Shown piece by piece: positions 8,943-17,425 of a stretch of DNA of 37,422 nucleotides. The notes under the pieces are model-generated. The model searched no databases. It worked only from the letters and a program-made list of their open reading frames with translations, and was not told the origin of the DNA. Made by a program: the position numbers and the translations under genes. Each line of letters starts with the position of its first letter. Position 1 is the first letter of the stretch. Origin of the DNA: a bacterium (GTDB lineage Bacteria; CLD3); NCBI GenBank assembly GCA_020850775.1, contig JADZEA010000186.1:1-37422 (forward strand), written 5' to 3'.

Positions 8943-9302
8943 ATGTTTTCAGAACTTTACAAAAACCACGCTCAAAACCCAAAAAATTTTGGTAAACCAA
9001 AAAACTTTACAAACTTTGGTGAAGCAGAAAATCCTGTTTGCGGCGACCAAACAACGTTTTACTTAACAATCCAAAACGAAAAAATACTTGAGTTTTTCCA
9101 CGTTACTGAAGGTTGTGCAGGTTCAATTGCTTGTGCAAGCTACGTTTCTGAACTTCTCAAAAACAAAAAAATTACAGAAATCACCTTTGGAACACTAAAG
9201 CAAAAGATTCTAACGGAACTTGAGCTTTCAAACACAAAAAAACATTGTGTGGAACTCGTTGAGAAAGCACTTGAAGAAACTTTTAAAAATATTAAAAATT
9301 AA
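8943..9302 (+). CDS. IscU/NifU-N-like iron-sulfur scaffold protein
   Basis: A small cytosolic scaffold (119 aa) on which sulfur from the neighbouring desulfurase and iron are assembled into a cluster. The three conserved cysteines are visible: C33 in PVCGDQ (with the stabilising D35), C58 in EGCAGSIACAS and C102 in KKHCVEL. A fourth cysteine, C64, falls where most family members carry serine or alanine. It ends without the C-terminal domains of full-length NifU. The ATG follows the desulfurase stop by seven bases, so the pair is co-transcribed. Whether it is IscU, SufU or NifU-N type cannot be settled by eye. Confidence 0.88.
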   Translation: MFSELYKNHAQNPKNFGKPKNFTNFGEAENPVCGDQTTFYLTIQNEKILEFFHVTEGCAGSIACASYVSELLKNKKITEITFGTLKQKILTELELSNTKKHCVELVEKALEETFKNIKN

Positions 9303-9364
9303 TTAACAGCCAAAAATCCAACTTTTTTTCTTACCTTTAAAAGTTTTAAAAAAGCAAGGGAACG

Positions 9365-10582
9365 ATGAAAAACATATTTTTACTTTTATTTTTATTGATT
9401 TTACCATTGGAAGTTTTTGCAGGAAAAATCTCGGGAAAAATAATTAACGGAAGCACAAAAGAAGCGGCTAAACCTGAAAGGGTTATTCTTTTCAAAATTG
9501 TTACGGGGATGGCAGAAGTTGAAAGGCTTGAAAATGTTGGAAAAGATGGAATTTTTGAGTTTCAAACCGAAATTTCTGACGACCAAACGATGTACCTTGT
9601 CAAAGTGGAATTTCAGGGAGCAAGCTACAACAAACAAGTTTCTTTGGACAGAAGCTACGGAGCAAACCTTGAATTTGAAGTTTTTTCAAGTACACAAAGC
9701 CTTGAAAACATTAAAATTAGTTTGCTTCACAGAATTGTCAGACCAGTCAGTGTTCAAGAGTTTAGCATTGAAAGCACTTACACGGTTGAAAATTCAGGAA
9801 ATCAGGTTTACACGCAAAATGATGAAAATGGAACTTTCCATTTTTTTGCACCAAAAGACGTTGTGAATTCTCCGTCAGTGATGTCTAAAAACCCCGGAAG
9901 TGAAATTTCCACTCCGGCAAATATTTTTGACGCAACAGACGAAAACCATTATTTTGTAAATTTCCCGTTCAAACCGGGAAAATCTGAAATTATTGTAACT
10001 TACTCAGTTCCTTACACAAACTCAAAAGTTGAAATTAACGAGCCAATTTTCCATGATTTTGATAAGTTCAACATTTTTATCGCTCCAACAGACGTAAAAA
10101 TTGAAGTTGACACGACAAAACTCACCAACAAAGGTGTGATTGGTCAAATTCAATTTTTTCACATCCAGGGGAAAAATATCGTAAAAGGCGACAAAATTTT
10201 TTATTCCTGGTCAGGCGGAGATTTAGAAACAATTTTGAGCAATCAAACAGACGAACACGGACACGAAAACGAATCAAAGATTCAGGTCGTGCCAAACGGG
10301 TTTAACCAAAATCCGTTTGTAGCAAGTCTTTCCATTTTTGCAGTGTTTTTACTTGTTACAGGAATTGGAATTAACAGGCTTTCAAAGTTTAAATTTGAAG
10401 AACTTGGCGAAAAGAAAAAATTTGATGAGCTAAAAAAACGAAAGGATTTTTTGCTTAGAAAAATTGCAAATCTCGATGACGCACACGAACTTGGACACTT
10501 AAAAGTGAATTACAAAAACACACGAAAAGAACTTTTAGACGAACTTTACGAGGTTTACAACAAAATTAAACTTTTAATTTAG
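9365..10582 (+). CDS. secreted-domain protein with one membrane helix and cytoplasmic coiled coil, next to ccmAB
   Basis: I do not recognise a named family. The 405-aa product has a signal peptide (1-19), then about 290 beta-rich residues beginning with a carboxypeptidase-regulatory-like region (GKISGKIINGSTKEA). One transmembrane helix lies at about 318-336, followed by a highly charged helical C-terminus (342-405) likely to form a coiled coil in the cytoplasm. The ATG has AGGGAACG just upstream. Only 46 bp separate it from ccmA, so a shared transcript is likely. This suggests a role beside the CcmAB exporter, perhaps as accessory or assembly factor. That role is inference from neighbourhood and topology. 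Confidence 0.75.
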   Translation: MKNIFLLLFLLILPLEVFAGKISGKIINGSTKEAAKPERVILFKIVTGMAEVERLENVGKDGIFEFQTEISDDQTMYLVKVEFQGASYNKQVSLDRSYGANLEFEVFSSTQSLENIKISLLHRIVRPVSVQEFSIESTYTVENSGNQVYTQNDENGTFHFFAPKDVVNSPSVMSKNPGSEISTPANIFDATDENHYFVNFPFKPGKSEIIVTYSVPYTNSKVEINEPIFHDFDKFNIFIAPTDVKIEVDTTKLTNKGVIGQIQFFHIQGKNIVKGDKIFYSWSGGDLETILSNQTDEHGHENESKIQVVPNGFNQNPFVASLSIFAVFLLVTGIGINRLSKFKFEELGEKKKFDELKKRKDFLLRKIANLDDAHELGHLKVNYKNTRKELLDELYEVYNKIKLLI

Positions 10583-10628
10583 CTAAAAAACTTTAGAGCA
10601 TAAAACAAAACATAAATTCAAAAAGAAA

Positions 10629-11339
10629 ATGTTCCAAAACTCAATTAAAGTCAGCAAACTTTCCAAGCAATTTGGTAGAAATTATGCGCTGAAAGAAATT
10701 AATCTTGAGTTAAAATCAGGCGAACTTCTTGCAATTTTGGGCAGAAACGGAGCAGGAAAAACAACTTTTCTAAAAATTCTTTCAACACTTCTAAAACAAA
10801 CGGAAGGTGAAATTTTGTTTAACGGGGTTTTACTTTCAGATTTTCCACAAACAGAAATCAAACGAAAAATTGGTTTAATTTCGCACAACCTTTTTCTTTA
10901 CAGCGGACTTAGTGCTTTGGAAAACCTGACCTTTTTTGCAAAACTTTACGATTTGGAAAATCCAACCGTAAAAATTAACGAAGTGCTTGAAAAGGTCGGT
11001 TTGATTCACAGAAAAAACGAACTTGTGCGAAACTACTCACGCGGAATGCAACAAAGATTAGGAATTGCACGGGCATTTTTACACAATCCGGAAATTTTAT
11101 TGCTTGACGAACCTTACACGGGACTTGACCAAAACGGAACTGAAATCCTTAACAACCTTCTGAAAATGTTCAATTCACAAGAAAAAATTACGATTTTAGT
11201 AACTCACAACATTGAACAAGGCTTAACTCTCTCCGATAAAGTTACGATTTTTGAAAACGGCAAAGTTGCTTTTATTGAACAAAGCAAAAATCTGAATCTT
11301 GAAGAAATGCGTAAGGTGTACAAGGAGTTTGTCTCGTGA
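10629..11339 (+). CDS. ccmA: heme exporter ABC transporter, ATP-binding protein CcmA
   Basis: The ATPase subunit (236 aa) of the CcmAB complex of system I cytochrome c maturation, which drives release of holo-CcmE. Walker A GRNGAGKTT is at 38-46. The signature is YSRGMQQRLGIARAF, a CcmA-like variant, and Walker B is ILLLDEPYTGLD. The paired CcmB-type permease follows directly, with GTG/TGA overlapping by four bases. Without that partner the ATPase alone could be a generic exporter subunit. No ccmC, ccmE or ccmF is visible here, so the rest of the system must lie elsewhere. Confidence 0.85.
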   Translation: MFQNSIKVSKLSKQFGRNYALKEINLELKSGELLAILGRNGAGKTTFLKILSTLLKQTEGEILFNGVLLSDFPQTEIKRKIGLISHNLFLYSGLSALENLTFFAKLYDLENPTVKINEVLEKVGLIHRKNELVRNYSRGMQQRLGIARAFLHNPEILLLDEPYTGLDQNGTEILNNLLKMFNSQEKITILVTHNIEQGLTLSDKVTIFENGKVAFIEQSKNLNLEEMRKVYKEFVS

Positions 11340-12010
11340 AAAAAATTTGGTTAATTTTAAAAAAAGACCTTTTGCTTGAGTTCAGAACGAAGGAATCCTT
11401 TGTTTCAATGCTGACTTTTTGTTTGCTTGTGATTGTAGTTTTTAATTTTTCTTTTGAAGCCGGCAGAGCAGGTTTAGAAAAAATTGCAGGTGGAATTTTA
11501 TGGGTTTCGTTTATTTTTGCAGGAACGCTTGGTCTGACCCGTTCTTTCAACGCTGAAAATGAAAATGGTTGTTTGCAAGGATTGCGAATTTCTCCAGTTG
11601 AAGCAGGACAAATTTATTTTGGAAAATTGCTTTCCAACTGCTTTTTTATGCTTTTGGTTGAGTTTTTAATTTTCCCGGTTTTTGTGATTTTTTTCAACCT
11701 TTCAGTTTCTCTTTCAAACTTGCCTTTGCTTTTTCTTACGGCATTTTTGGGAACGATTGGTTTTTCGGCTGTCGGAACTTTACTTTCTGCAGTTTCTTCA
11801 AACACGAAACTTCAGGAAGTAATGCTTCCGATTTTACTTTTTCCGGTTGTGGTTCCGGTTGTAATCGGAAGTGTTGAGGCTACAAACCTGCTTTTGACGG
11901 AAACAAAAGATTTTACGGATGTTTACGAATGGTTAAAAATTCTTGCTTCGTTTGACGGAATTTTTGTTTCGGTTTGCTACTTAATTTTTGATTTCGCACT
12001 TGGTGAGTAA
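11336..12010 (+). CDS. ccmB: heme exporter permease CcmB
   Basis: The membrane subunit of the CcmAB complex, 224 aa, with about six hydrophobic segments, matching the usual 215-225 aa. It opens with an amphipathic KKIWLILKKDLLLEFRTKES segment before the first helix, typical of CcmB. It has GTRSF-like and GLRISPVE loop elements after helix two. The GTG start at 11336 overlaps the ccmA stop by four bases, indicating translational coupling. Family assignment rests on the pairing with ccmA, size and N-terminus. Confidence 0.85.
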   Translation: MKKIWLILKKDLLLEFRTKESFVSMLTFCLLVIVVFNFSFEAGRAGLEKIAGGILWVSFIFAGTLGLTRSFNAENENGCLQGLRISPVEAGQIYFGKLLSNCFFMLLVEFLIFPVFVIFFNLSVSLSNLPLLFLTAFLGTIGFSAVGTLLSAVSSNTKLQEVMLPILLFPVVVPVVIGSVEATNLLLTETKDFTDVYEWLKILASFDGIFVSVCYLIFDFALGE

Positions 12011-12066
12011 AATGTTTTTTTTTGAGTTAAACTCATTTTTACTAAAAGTTTACTAAGGATTTTTTT

Positions 12067-12669
12067 ATGGATTTAGAAAACGAAACAAACCCAATTCGTT
12101 CTGGTTCTACCTCGTTAGGTTTTATGTTTTTGTTTATCGGAGTTGTAATTTTAGCTCTGTTTTTTGTGGTTTTCAAATCACTGACTTACCAAAACAAAGA
12201 CACTTTTGGACACATTGCAGACCTGAAAGAAAGTGATGAAACTGAGGAAAGAGTTTACAGTGCTTTTCGTCTTGGAGAACTTGCGGATTCAACAGCAGTT
12301 CCACAATTGATTTTTTCGCTAAAAAATGACAAAGAAAAATTCGTTAGAATTCGTTGTGCGGAAGCACTTGGAAAAATAAAAACAACAAGTTCAGTTGACG
12401 CTTTGATTGAAACAATTAAAAATGACACTGTTTCAGACGTGAAAATTTGGGCAATCTGGTCAGTTGGAAATCTAAAAATTGAGAAAGCAACTGAACCTTT
12501 GGCAAACGAGCTAAACTCAAAAAATACTTTTGTCAGGCTCAATGCAATCCAAAGTTTAGGTGAAATCGGAACTGAAAAATCACTTTCATTTTTGGAAAAT
12601 TACAAGCCACAAAACACGCTTGAAGATTCAATTTTACAAGTCGTCAGGAAAAAATTTAATTCGGAGTAA
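12067..12669 (+). CDS. membrane-anchored HEAT-repeat protein
   Basis: A protein of 200 aa with a single transmembrane helix at about 16-37, followed by HEAT/PBS-lyase-like repeats. The pattern RVYSAFRLGELADSTAVPQL, FVRIRCAEALGKI, VKIWAIWSVGNL and FVRLNAIQSLGEIG recurs about every 31-33 residues. Such arrays bind proteins and carry no catalytic residues. With no clear signal cleavage site, the repeats probably sit on one membrane face as a scaffold. It lies 56 bp after ccmB and 2 bp before pta, whose GGAG ribosome binding site is inside this gene's last codons. Its partner is unknown. Confidence 0.8.
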   Translation: MDLENETNPIRSGSTSLGFMFLFIGVVILALFFVVFKSLTYQNKDTFGHIADLKESDETEERVYSAFRLGELADSTAVPQLIFSLKNDKEKFVRIRCAEALGKIKTTSSVDALIETIKNDTVSDVKIWAIWSVGNLKIEKATEPLANELNSKNTFVRLNAIQSLGEIGTEKSLSFLENYKPQNTLEDSILQVVRKKFNSE

Positions 12670-12671
12670 AA

Positions 12672-13610
12672 ATGGATTTTTTACAAGAAATTCGGCAAAA
12701 AGCAAAAGCAAAACAAAAAACCATCGTTTTACCGGAAGCAAGTGATGAAAGAACGGTTCAAGCTGCGGAAAAAATCTATCGGGAAAACCTTGCAAACGTG
12801 ATTTTGATTGGAAACCCAACAAAAGTTACCGAAGGAATTTTGACAATTAACCCTGAAAGTTCACCACGTTTCGGTGAGTTTGTAAATGATTTTTTTGAAC
12901 AGCGTAAATCAAAAGGTTTGACGAAAGAACAAGCAATTGAAACGCTCAAAAACCCGCTTTTTTTTGGAAACTACCTTGTGAAATTCGGGCTTGCACACGG
13001 AAGTGTTGCCGGAGCGGAAAATTCAACGGCAAACGTTCTTAAAGCTGGTTTACAAGTTCTTGGAGTTGCGAAAAATTTGAGCATTGTTTCAAGCTATTTT
13101 TTAATGATTTACGAAAATAAACCGTTAATTTTTTCTGATTGTGGAGTTGTTCCTGAGCCAGACGCTTCTCAGCTTGCAGACATTGCTTTTTCTGCTTCAA
13201 AAAATTACGAGCTTCTGACAAACGACAAGGCAAAAGTTGGTTTTCTTTCGTTTTCAACCAAAGGAAGTGCGGTTCACCCAAAAACTCAAAAAGTTATTGA
13301 AGCACAAAAAATTTTGAAAGAGAGGCATCCTGAAATTGTTTCTGACGGAGAATTGCAGTTTGACGCTGCTTTTGTGAACGAAGTTGGGAAGAAAAAAGCA
13401 CCTGAAAGCAAAGTTGCAGGAAACGTAAATGTTTTTATTTTCCCGGATTTGGATTCAGGAAACATTGGTTACAAAATCGCTCAAAGAATGGGAAAAGCAG
13501 AAGCAATCGGACCAATTGTTCAGGGGCTTTCAAAACCTGCTTTTGACCTTTCGCGCGGTTGTTCAGTTGAAGACATCGTGAATGCAGTTGCAATTTGTTG
13601 TTTGAGCTAA
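12672..13610 (+). CDS. pta: phosphate acetyltransferase
   Basis: This enzyme interconverts acetyl-CoA plus phosphate with acetyl phosphate plus CoA in the cytosol. The 312-aa length fits the short, single-domain (EutD-like) class. Family marks include KTIVLPEASDERTVQAAEKI at the start, LAHGSVAGAENSTANVLKAG near 112-131 and a C-terminal RGCSVEDIVNAVAI segment. Some family members act on butyryl or propionyl groups, which cannot be excluded. The start is two bases after the HEAT gene stop. No ackA is nearby in the window. Confidence 0.9.
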   Translation: MDFLQEIRQKAKAKQKTIVLPEASDERTVQAAEKIYRENLANVILIGNPTKVTEGILTINPESSPRFGEFVNDFFEQRKSKGLTKEQAIETLKNPLFFGNYLVKFGLAHGSVAGAENSTANVLKAGLQVLGVAKNLSIVSSYFLMIYENKPLIFSDCGVVPEPDASQLADIAFSASKNYELLTNDKAKVGFLSFSTKGSAVHPKTQKVIEAQKILKERHPEIVSDGELQFDAAFVNEVGKKKAPESKVAGNVNVFIFPDLDSGNIGYKIAQRMGKAEAIGPIVQGLSKPAFDLSRGCSVEDIVNAVAICCLS

Positions 13611-13638
13611 AATTATGTTAAAAAAGGAATTGTAAAAA

Positions 13639-14829
13639 ATGAAAATAAAATTAGTGTTTCTTTTTAGTTTGTTTTTTGCGATGACTTCCTGCGCTTTGTT
13701 AAAGAATGAAGAAGCACCTGAAGTTGAATGGGAAAAAACTTTTGGAACTGAAAATTTTGATGTGGCGAATTCAATTTTTCCAACAAAAGACGAAGGTTTT
13801 ATTTTTTGTGGTTACACAAATTCCAACGACGAAGAAATCTTCAGTTTTTGGCTAACAAAACTTGATAAAAGAGGCGTGGTTGAGTGGGAAAAAACTTTTG
13901 GTGGAAATGAAAATTACGTTGCAAATTCTGTAATTCAAACTTCTGAAGGTGGTTTTGCAGTTTGTGGTTACACGGGTTCCAAAGGCGAAGAAAACACTGA
14001 TTTTTGGATTTTGAAACTTGATAAAGAAGGCAATCCGGAATGGGAGAAAACACTTGGAGGCTCTGATTTTGATGTAGCAATTTCAATTGTTCAAACTTCT
14101 GAAGGTGGTTTTGCAGTTTGTGGTTACACGAGTTCAGAAGGTGAAGGGAAAAATGATTTTTGGGTTGTCAAACTTAGTGAAAACGGAGAAATTGACTGGG
14201 AAAAAGTGCTTGGTGGAAATGACGTTGACAGAGTTAGCTCAATCATTGAAACACAAGATAAAAGTTTTATTCTTTGTGGTTACACAGCCTCAAAAGGGAA
14301 TGGTTGGTCTGATGCCTGGCTAATTAAAATTGGAAAAAATGGGAACTTGATTTGGGAAAAAACTTTTGGAAGTCCTAACGAAGACATTGCCACTTCTGTT
14401 GTTGAAACAAAAGACGGGAATTTAATATTTTGTGGCAGAACAAGCGCAAAAGGTCCGAATGAATTTGATTTTTGGGTTGTTTGTACAAACTCTTCAGGCA
14501 AACAAGTTTGGGAACAAATTTTAGGCGGTTCTGATTTTGATAAAGCAAACTCAATCATTAAAATTACAGGAGAAAAAGAGGAAACTTTTGTTTTGGCAGG
14601 TTACACAGCTTCAAGAGGTTCAGGAAAAGAGGATTTTTGGCTTGTAAAAATTAACGGTGCCGGTGAATTGATTTGGGAAAAAATGCTTGGCGGAGAAGAA
14701 CAGGACGAAGCAAACTGTGTTGTCCAAACAAAAGATGAAGGTTTAATTGTTTGCGGTTTTACAACTTCTAAGGGTTTTGGTGAAAAAGATGCCTGGATTG
14801 TAAAGTTCAAACCGAACTCTAAAGATTGA
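13639..14829 (+). CDS. lipoprotein of seven tandem ~52-residue repeats (predicted beta-propeller)
   Basis: A signal peptide ends at a lipobox-like MTSC with Cys18, so the product is probably lipid-anchored. The rest is seven repeats beginning at W31, W83, W135, W187, W239, W291 and W346. Each follows WEK-(T/V/M)-(F/L)-GG, D-x-A-x-S-(I/V), (F/L)-x-x-CG-(Y/R/F)-T, then DFW-(L/V)-x-K. Five repeats are exactly 52 residues. The sixth has three extra. Seven blades would close one beta-propeller. I know of no assigned function; similar repeats occur in large surface proteins, often with sorting domains, which this one lacks. At DNA level 41 bases are identical between repeats 2 and 3 (13934-13974 and 14090-14130). 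Confidence 0.85.
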   Translation: MKIKLVFLFSLFFAMTSCALLKNEEAPEVEWEKTFGTENFDVANSIFPTKDEGFIFCGYTNSNDEEIFSFWLTKLDKRGVVEWEKTFGGNENYVANSVIQTSEGGFAVCGYTGSKGEENTDFWILKLDKEGNPEWEKTLGGSDFDVAISIVQTSEGGFAVCGYTSSEGEGKNDFWVVKLSENGEIDWEKVLGGNDVDRVSSIIETQDKSFILCGYTASKGNGWSDAWLIKIGKNGNLIWEKTFGSPNEDIATSVVETKDGNLIFCGRTSAKGPNEFDFWVVCTNSSGKQVWEQILGGSDFDKANSIIKITGEKEETFVLAGYTASRGSGKEDFWLVKINGAGELIWEKMLGGEEQDEANCVVQTKDEGLIVCGFTTSKGFGEKDAWIVKFKPNSKD

Positions 14830-14839
14830 AAGAAAAATT

Positions 14840-15916
14840 TTGGCTGGAATTTACGTTCACATTCCTTTTTGTTCTTCAGTTTGTCAGTACTGTGATTTTT
14901 ATGTTACAACGAGACGAAAAGATGAGAAGCCTTTCTTTAATGCACTTTTAAGCGAAATTTCTTTTTACTCAAACAAGAAACTACAGGTTAAAACAATTTA
15001 TTTTGGTGGTGGAACTCCGTCAGTTGTGGAAGTTTGCGAACTTGAGAAGGTTTTGCGAAAGATTTTTGATTGTTTTGATGTCTGTGAAAATCCTGAAATT
15101 ACAATTGAGGTTAACCCAAAAGAAGTAAGTTTTCAAAAGTTAATTGCTTACAAAGAACTTGGTTTTAATCGGTTAAGCATTGGAATTCAAAGTTTTTTTG
15201 ATTCAGAACTAAGGTTTTTGACGAGGCTTCACAACTCAAAAGACGGGATTTTTTGTTTTGAAATTTCACGTAAGGCAGGTTTTGAAAACATTAGTCTTGA
15301 TTTGATTTTTGGTCTTGAAAACCAAACTTTAGAAACGTGGCAAAAAAACATTGAAAAAATCGTTGAGCTAAGCCCTGAACATCTTTCACTTTATGGTTTG
15401 ACTTTTTACGAAGGAACAAAGTTTACCCAAAAACTCAGGAGAGGTAAAATTTCAAAAATCAGCGAGGAACTTGAACTGAAAATGTTTTTGTTTGCTCACG
15501 AATTTTTAGAAAAAAATGGTTTTACTCACTACGAAATTTCAAATTTCTGCAAGCCAAACTACAAATCTTTGCACAACTCAAACTATTGGAATCACACGAG
15601 TTACTTTGGTTTTGGACCTTCGGCACATTCTTTTAATGAAAACAAAAGGTTTTGGAATGTTTCGGATTTGGAAACTTACGTTGAACTGGTAAACAAGCAA
15701 GGTTTTGGAAAAACAGAGGAAGAAAAAATTAGCTCAAAGATGTTAGTTTTAGAAAAAATGATGTTAGGTTTGAGGCAAAAGGAAGGCATAAAATTTACAA
15801 AAACTGAAGCACTGAAAACGGTTCCTGAAGGTTACTACACTTTAGAAAATGGTTTTTTAAAACTTACAGCGGAAGGTTTTGCGGTTCACGATGAAATTTG
15901 TGAAAAACTGATTTAG
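14840..15916 (+). CDS. hemW: radical SAM heme chaperone HemW
   Basis: A radical SAM protein of 358 aa related to oxygen-independent coproporphyrinogen oxidase. The radical SAM cluster cysteines are C11, C15 and C18 (PFCSSVCQYCDF), following the HemW-type start MAGIYVHIP. YFGGGTPS, IGIQSFF and the later YEISNFCKP match the family. HemW proteins bind and deliver heme rather than oxidising coproporphyrinogen; the closely related HemN is longer and has a different N-terminus. The TTG start at 14840 lies 10 bases after the lipoprotein gene stop with GAAAG upstream. Location downstream of ccmAB fits a heme/respiration cluster. Confidence 0.9.
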   Translation: MAGIYVHIPFCSSVCQYCDFYVTTRRKDEKPFFNALLSEISFYSNKKLQVKTIYFGGGTPSVVEVCELEKVLRKIFDCFDVCENPEITIEVNPKEVSFQKLIAYKELGFNRLSIGIQSFFDSELRFLTRLHNSKDGIFCFEISRKAGFENISLDLIFGLENQTLETWQKNIEKIVELSPEHLSLYGLTFYEGTKFTQKLRRGKISKISEELELKMFLFAHEFLEKNGFTHYEISNFCKPNYKSLHNSNYWNHTSYFGFGPSAHSFNENKRFWNVSDLETYVELVNKQGFGKTEEEKISSKMLVLEKMMLGLRQKEGIKFTKTEALKTVPEGYYTLENGFLKLTAEGFAVHDEICEKLI

Positions 15917-15943
15917 AAAGTTATGGGAAAGACAAACTTTTTT
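15917..15943 (+). terminator. possible terminator after hemW
   Basis: AAAGTT (15917-15922) and AACTTT (15935-15940) pair, and the second arm runs into TTTTTT. The stem is short and AT-rich, so this is only a weak intrinsic terminator candidate at the end of the 9365-15916 run. Confidence 0.35.
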
Positions 15944-15960
15944 GAGTAGTTTAAATTGAT

Positions 15961-15992
15961 TTGCTTTAATTAAACCAAGTTCTTATATTTTG
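15961..15992 (+). promoter_or_regulatory. candidate promoter of tig-clpP
   Basis: TTG (15961-15963), 20 bases, then TATATTTTG (15984-15992) lies about 54 bp before the tig start. The spacing equals that of the iscS-operon candidate. It is supported by pattern and position only. Confidence 0.4.
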
Positions 15993-16045
15993 AAGCCTGA
16001 AAAGTAAACAAAAAACTTAGAACAAAAACTGGAGATTTTTCTTAA

Positions 16046-17350
16046 ATGGATTCATTTAGCGTACAAAGAACAAATAAAACGAGTTGTGAAATTGCTTTAG
16101 ACGTTGAAATTGCGTCGGAAACAATTGTTGAGAAAATCAACGAAGCAGTAAAAACTTTTACAAAATCTGTTGCACTTCCTGGTTTTAGAAAAGGAAAAGC
16201 ACCAATCTCAATGGTTCGAAGAATGTATCACAAGTACATCGTTCAGGGACTTACTGAAGATTTAATAAAAGAATTTTATCCGAAAGCACTTGAACAAGAA
16301 AAAATCATTCCAATTAATCAGGGACAAATTGAAAGCACTTCTGACGTTGAAGAAGGCAAACCTTTTACTTTTAAAGTTAATGTTGAGTGCAAACCGGAAT
16401 TTGAAGTTAAAAACTACACGGGAATTGAAGCGAAACAAACCACAACAGTTGTTACCGACGTAGAAATTGAGAAAGTCATTGAACAAATTCGTAATGAAAA
16501 TGCGATAATTTCTTCTGTTAACGGGGCTGTAGAAAAAGGACACCTTGTTACAATTGATTTACAAAGACTTGACGAAAATGAGAAACCGATAGCAGACGAA
16601 CTTTTAAAAGACATTAAAATTGAAATTGGAAAAAGCGAAATCATTAGTTTAGATTTTAATCTTTCTTTAATCGGCAAAAAAATAAATGATTCGGGAACTT
16701 ACGTTCATTCTTATCCAAATGATTTTGAAGATGAAGAACTTGCAGGAACTTCTGAAAAATTTAGTTATTTAATAAAAGAAATTGAGCAAAAAGAACTTCC
16801 GGAACTTGACGATGATTTTGCAAAAGATCTTGGAGCAGAAATTACAAGCCTTGAAGTTTTGAAAATAAAAATTAAAGAAAGATTGATTTCAGAAGCAAAA
16901 AATAAAGATGAACAAAGCGTAATCAATCAAATCATTGAAGAAATTATCAAACGTAATCCAATTGACGCACCAAAAACTTTTGTCAACAATTTCATTCACA
17001 ATCTTGAACACGACTTGAAAGAACGTGGCGAAATGCCAAACATTGACCACCACGAATTCCACAATCATTACCAGGGATTAGCTGTTTCAAATGTAAAATG
17101 GGCTTTAATTCGTGAAAAATTGATGGAACAAGAAAATCTTGTACTGACAGACGAAGAAGTTGAAGCAAAAATCAAAGAACTTTCAGAGGCTTCTGAAAAC
17201 CCGACAAGAACAAAAGTTTTTCTAAAAACTGAAAAACAAAACGAGGCTTTGAGAAACCAAATGACTGATGAAAAATTTGTTGCTTTCCTGAAAAGCATTT
17301 CAGTGATTAAAGAAGGAAACACAGAAATCCAGGAAGCTAAGGCAGAATAA
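16046..17350 (+). CDS. tig: trigger factor
   Basis: A ribosome-bound chaperone of 434 aa that shelters nascent chains. The N-terminal ribosome-binding domain carries the signature GFRKGKAP at 46-53. A divergent FKBP-like domain spans about 150-240 (EKGHLVTIDL onward), and a helical C-terminal domain follows. The FKBP region looks degenerate, so prolyl isomerase activity is uncertain. ATG 16046 has GGAGA about 11 bases upstream. It lies 75 bp before clpP, the classic tig-clpP order, although no clpX follows here. Confidence 0.95.
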   Translation: MDSFSVQRTNKTSCEIALDVEIASETIVEKINEAVKTFTKSVALPGFRKGKAPISMVRRMYHKYIVQGLTEDLIKEFYPKALEQEKIIPINQGQIESTSDVEEGKPFTFKVNVECKPEFEVKNYTGIEAKQTTTVVTDVEIEKVIEQIRNENAIISSVNGAVEKGHLVTIDLQRLDENEKPIADELLKDIKIEIGKSEIISLDFNLSLIGKKINDSGTYVHSYPNDFEDEELAGTSEKFSYLIKEIEQKELPELDDDFAKDLGAEITSLEVLKIKIKERLISEAKNKDEQSVINQIIEEIIKRNPIDAPKTFVNNFIHNLEHDLKERGEMPNIDHHEFHNHYQGLAVSNVKWALIREKLMEQENLVLTDEEVEAKIKELSEASENPTRTKVFLKTEKQNEALRNQMTDEKFVAFLKSISVIKEGNTEIQEAKAE

Positions 17351-17364
17351 AAAAATATTTTTTC

Positions 17365-17394
17365 AACCTTCAGGATTAGGAAAATTTGAAGGTT
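17365..17394 (+). other. hairpin between tig and clpP
   Basis: AACCTTCA (17365-17372) pairs perfectly with TGAAGGTT (17387-17394) around a 14-base loop. No T-run follows, so an intrinsic terminator is unlikely. Possible roles are mRNA processing, stabilisation or attenuation between the two proteostasis genes. Confidence 0.45.
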
Positions 17395-17425
17395 TGACCT
17401 AACGACTAAAAACAAAGGAAATAAA

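Noticed and set aside
12023-12040. TGAGTTAAACTCA followed by Ts after ccmB as a terminator
   Set aside because: The realistic stem is only four pairs; kept as no more than a weak pause, since the next gene is probably in the same transcript.
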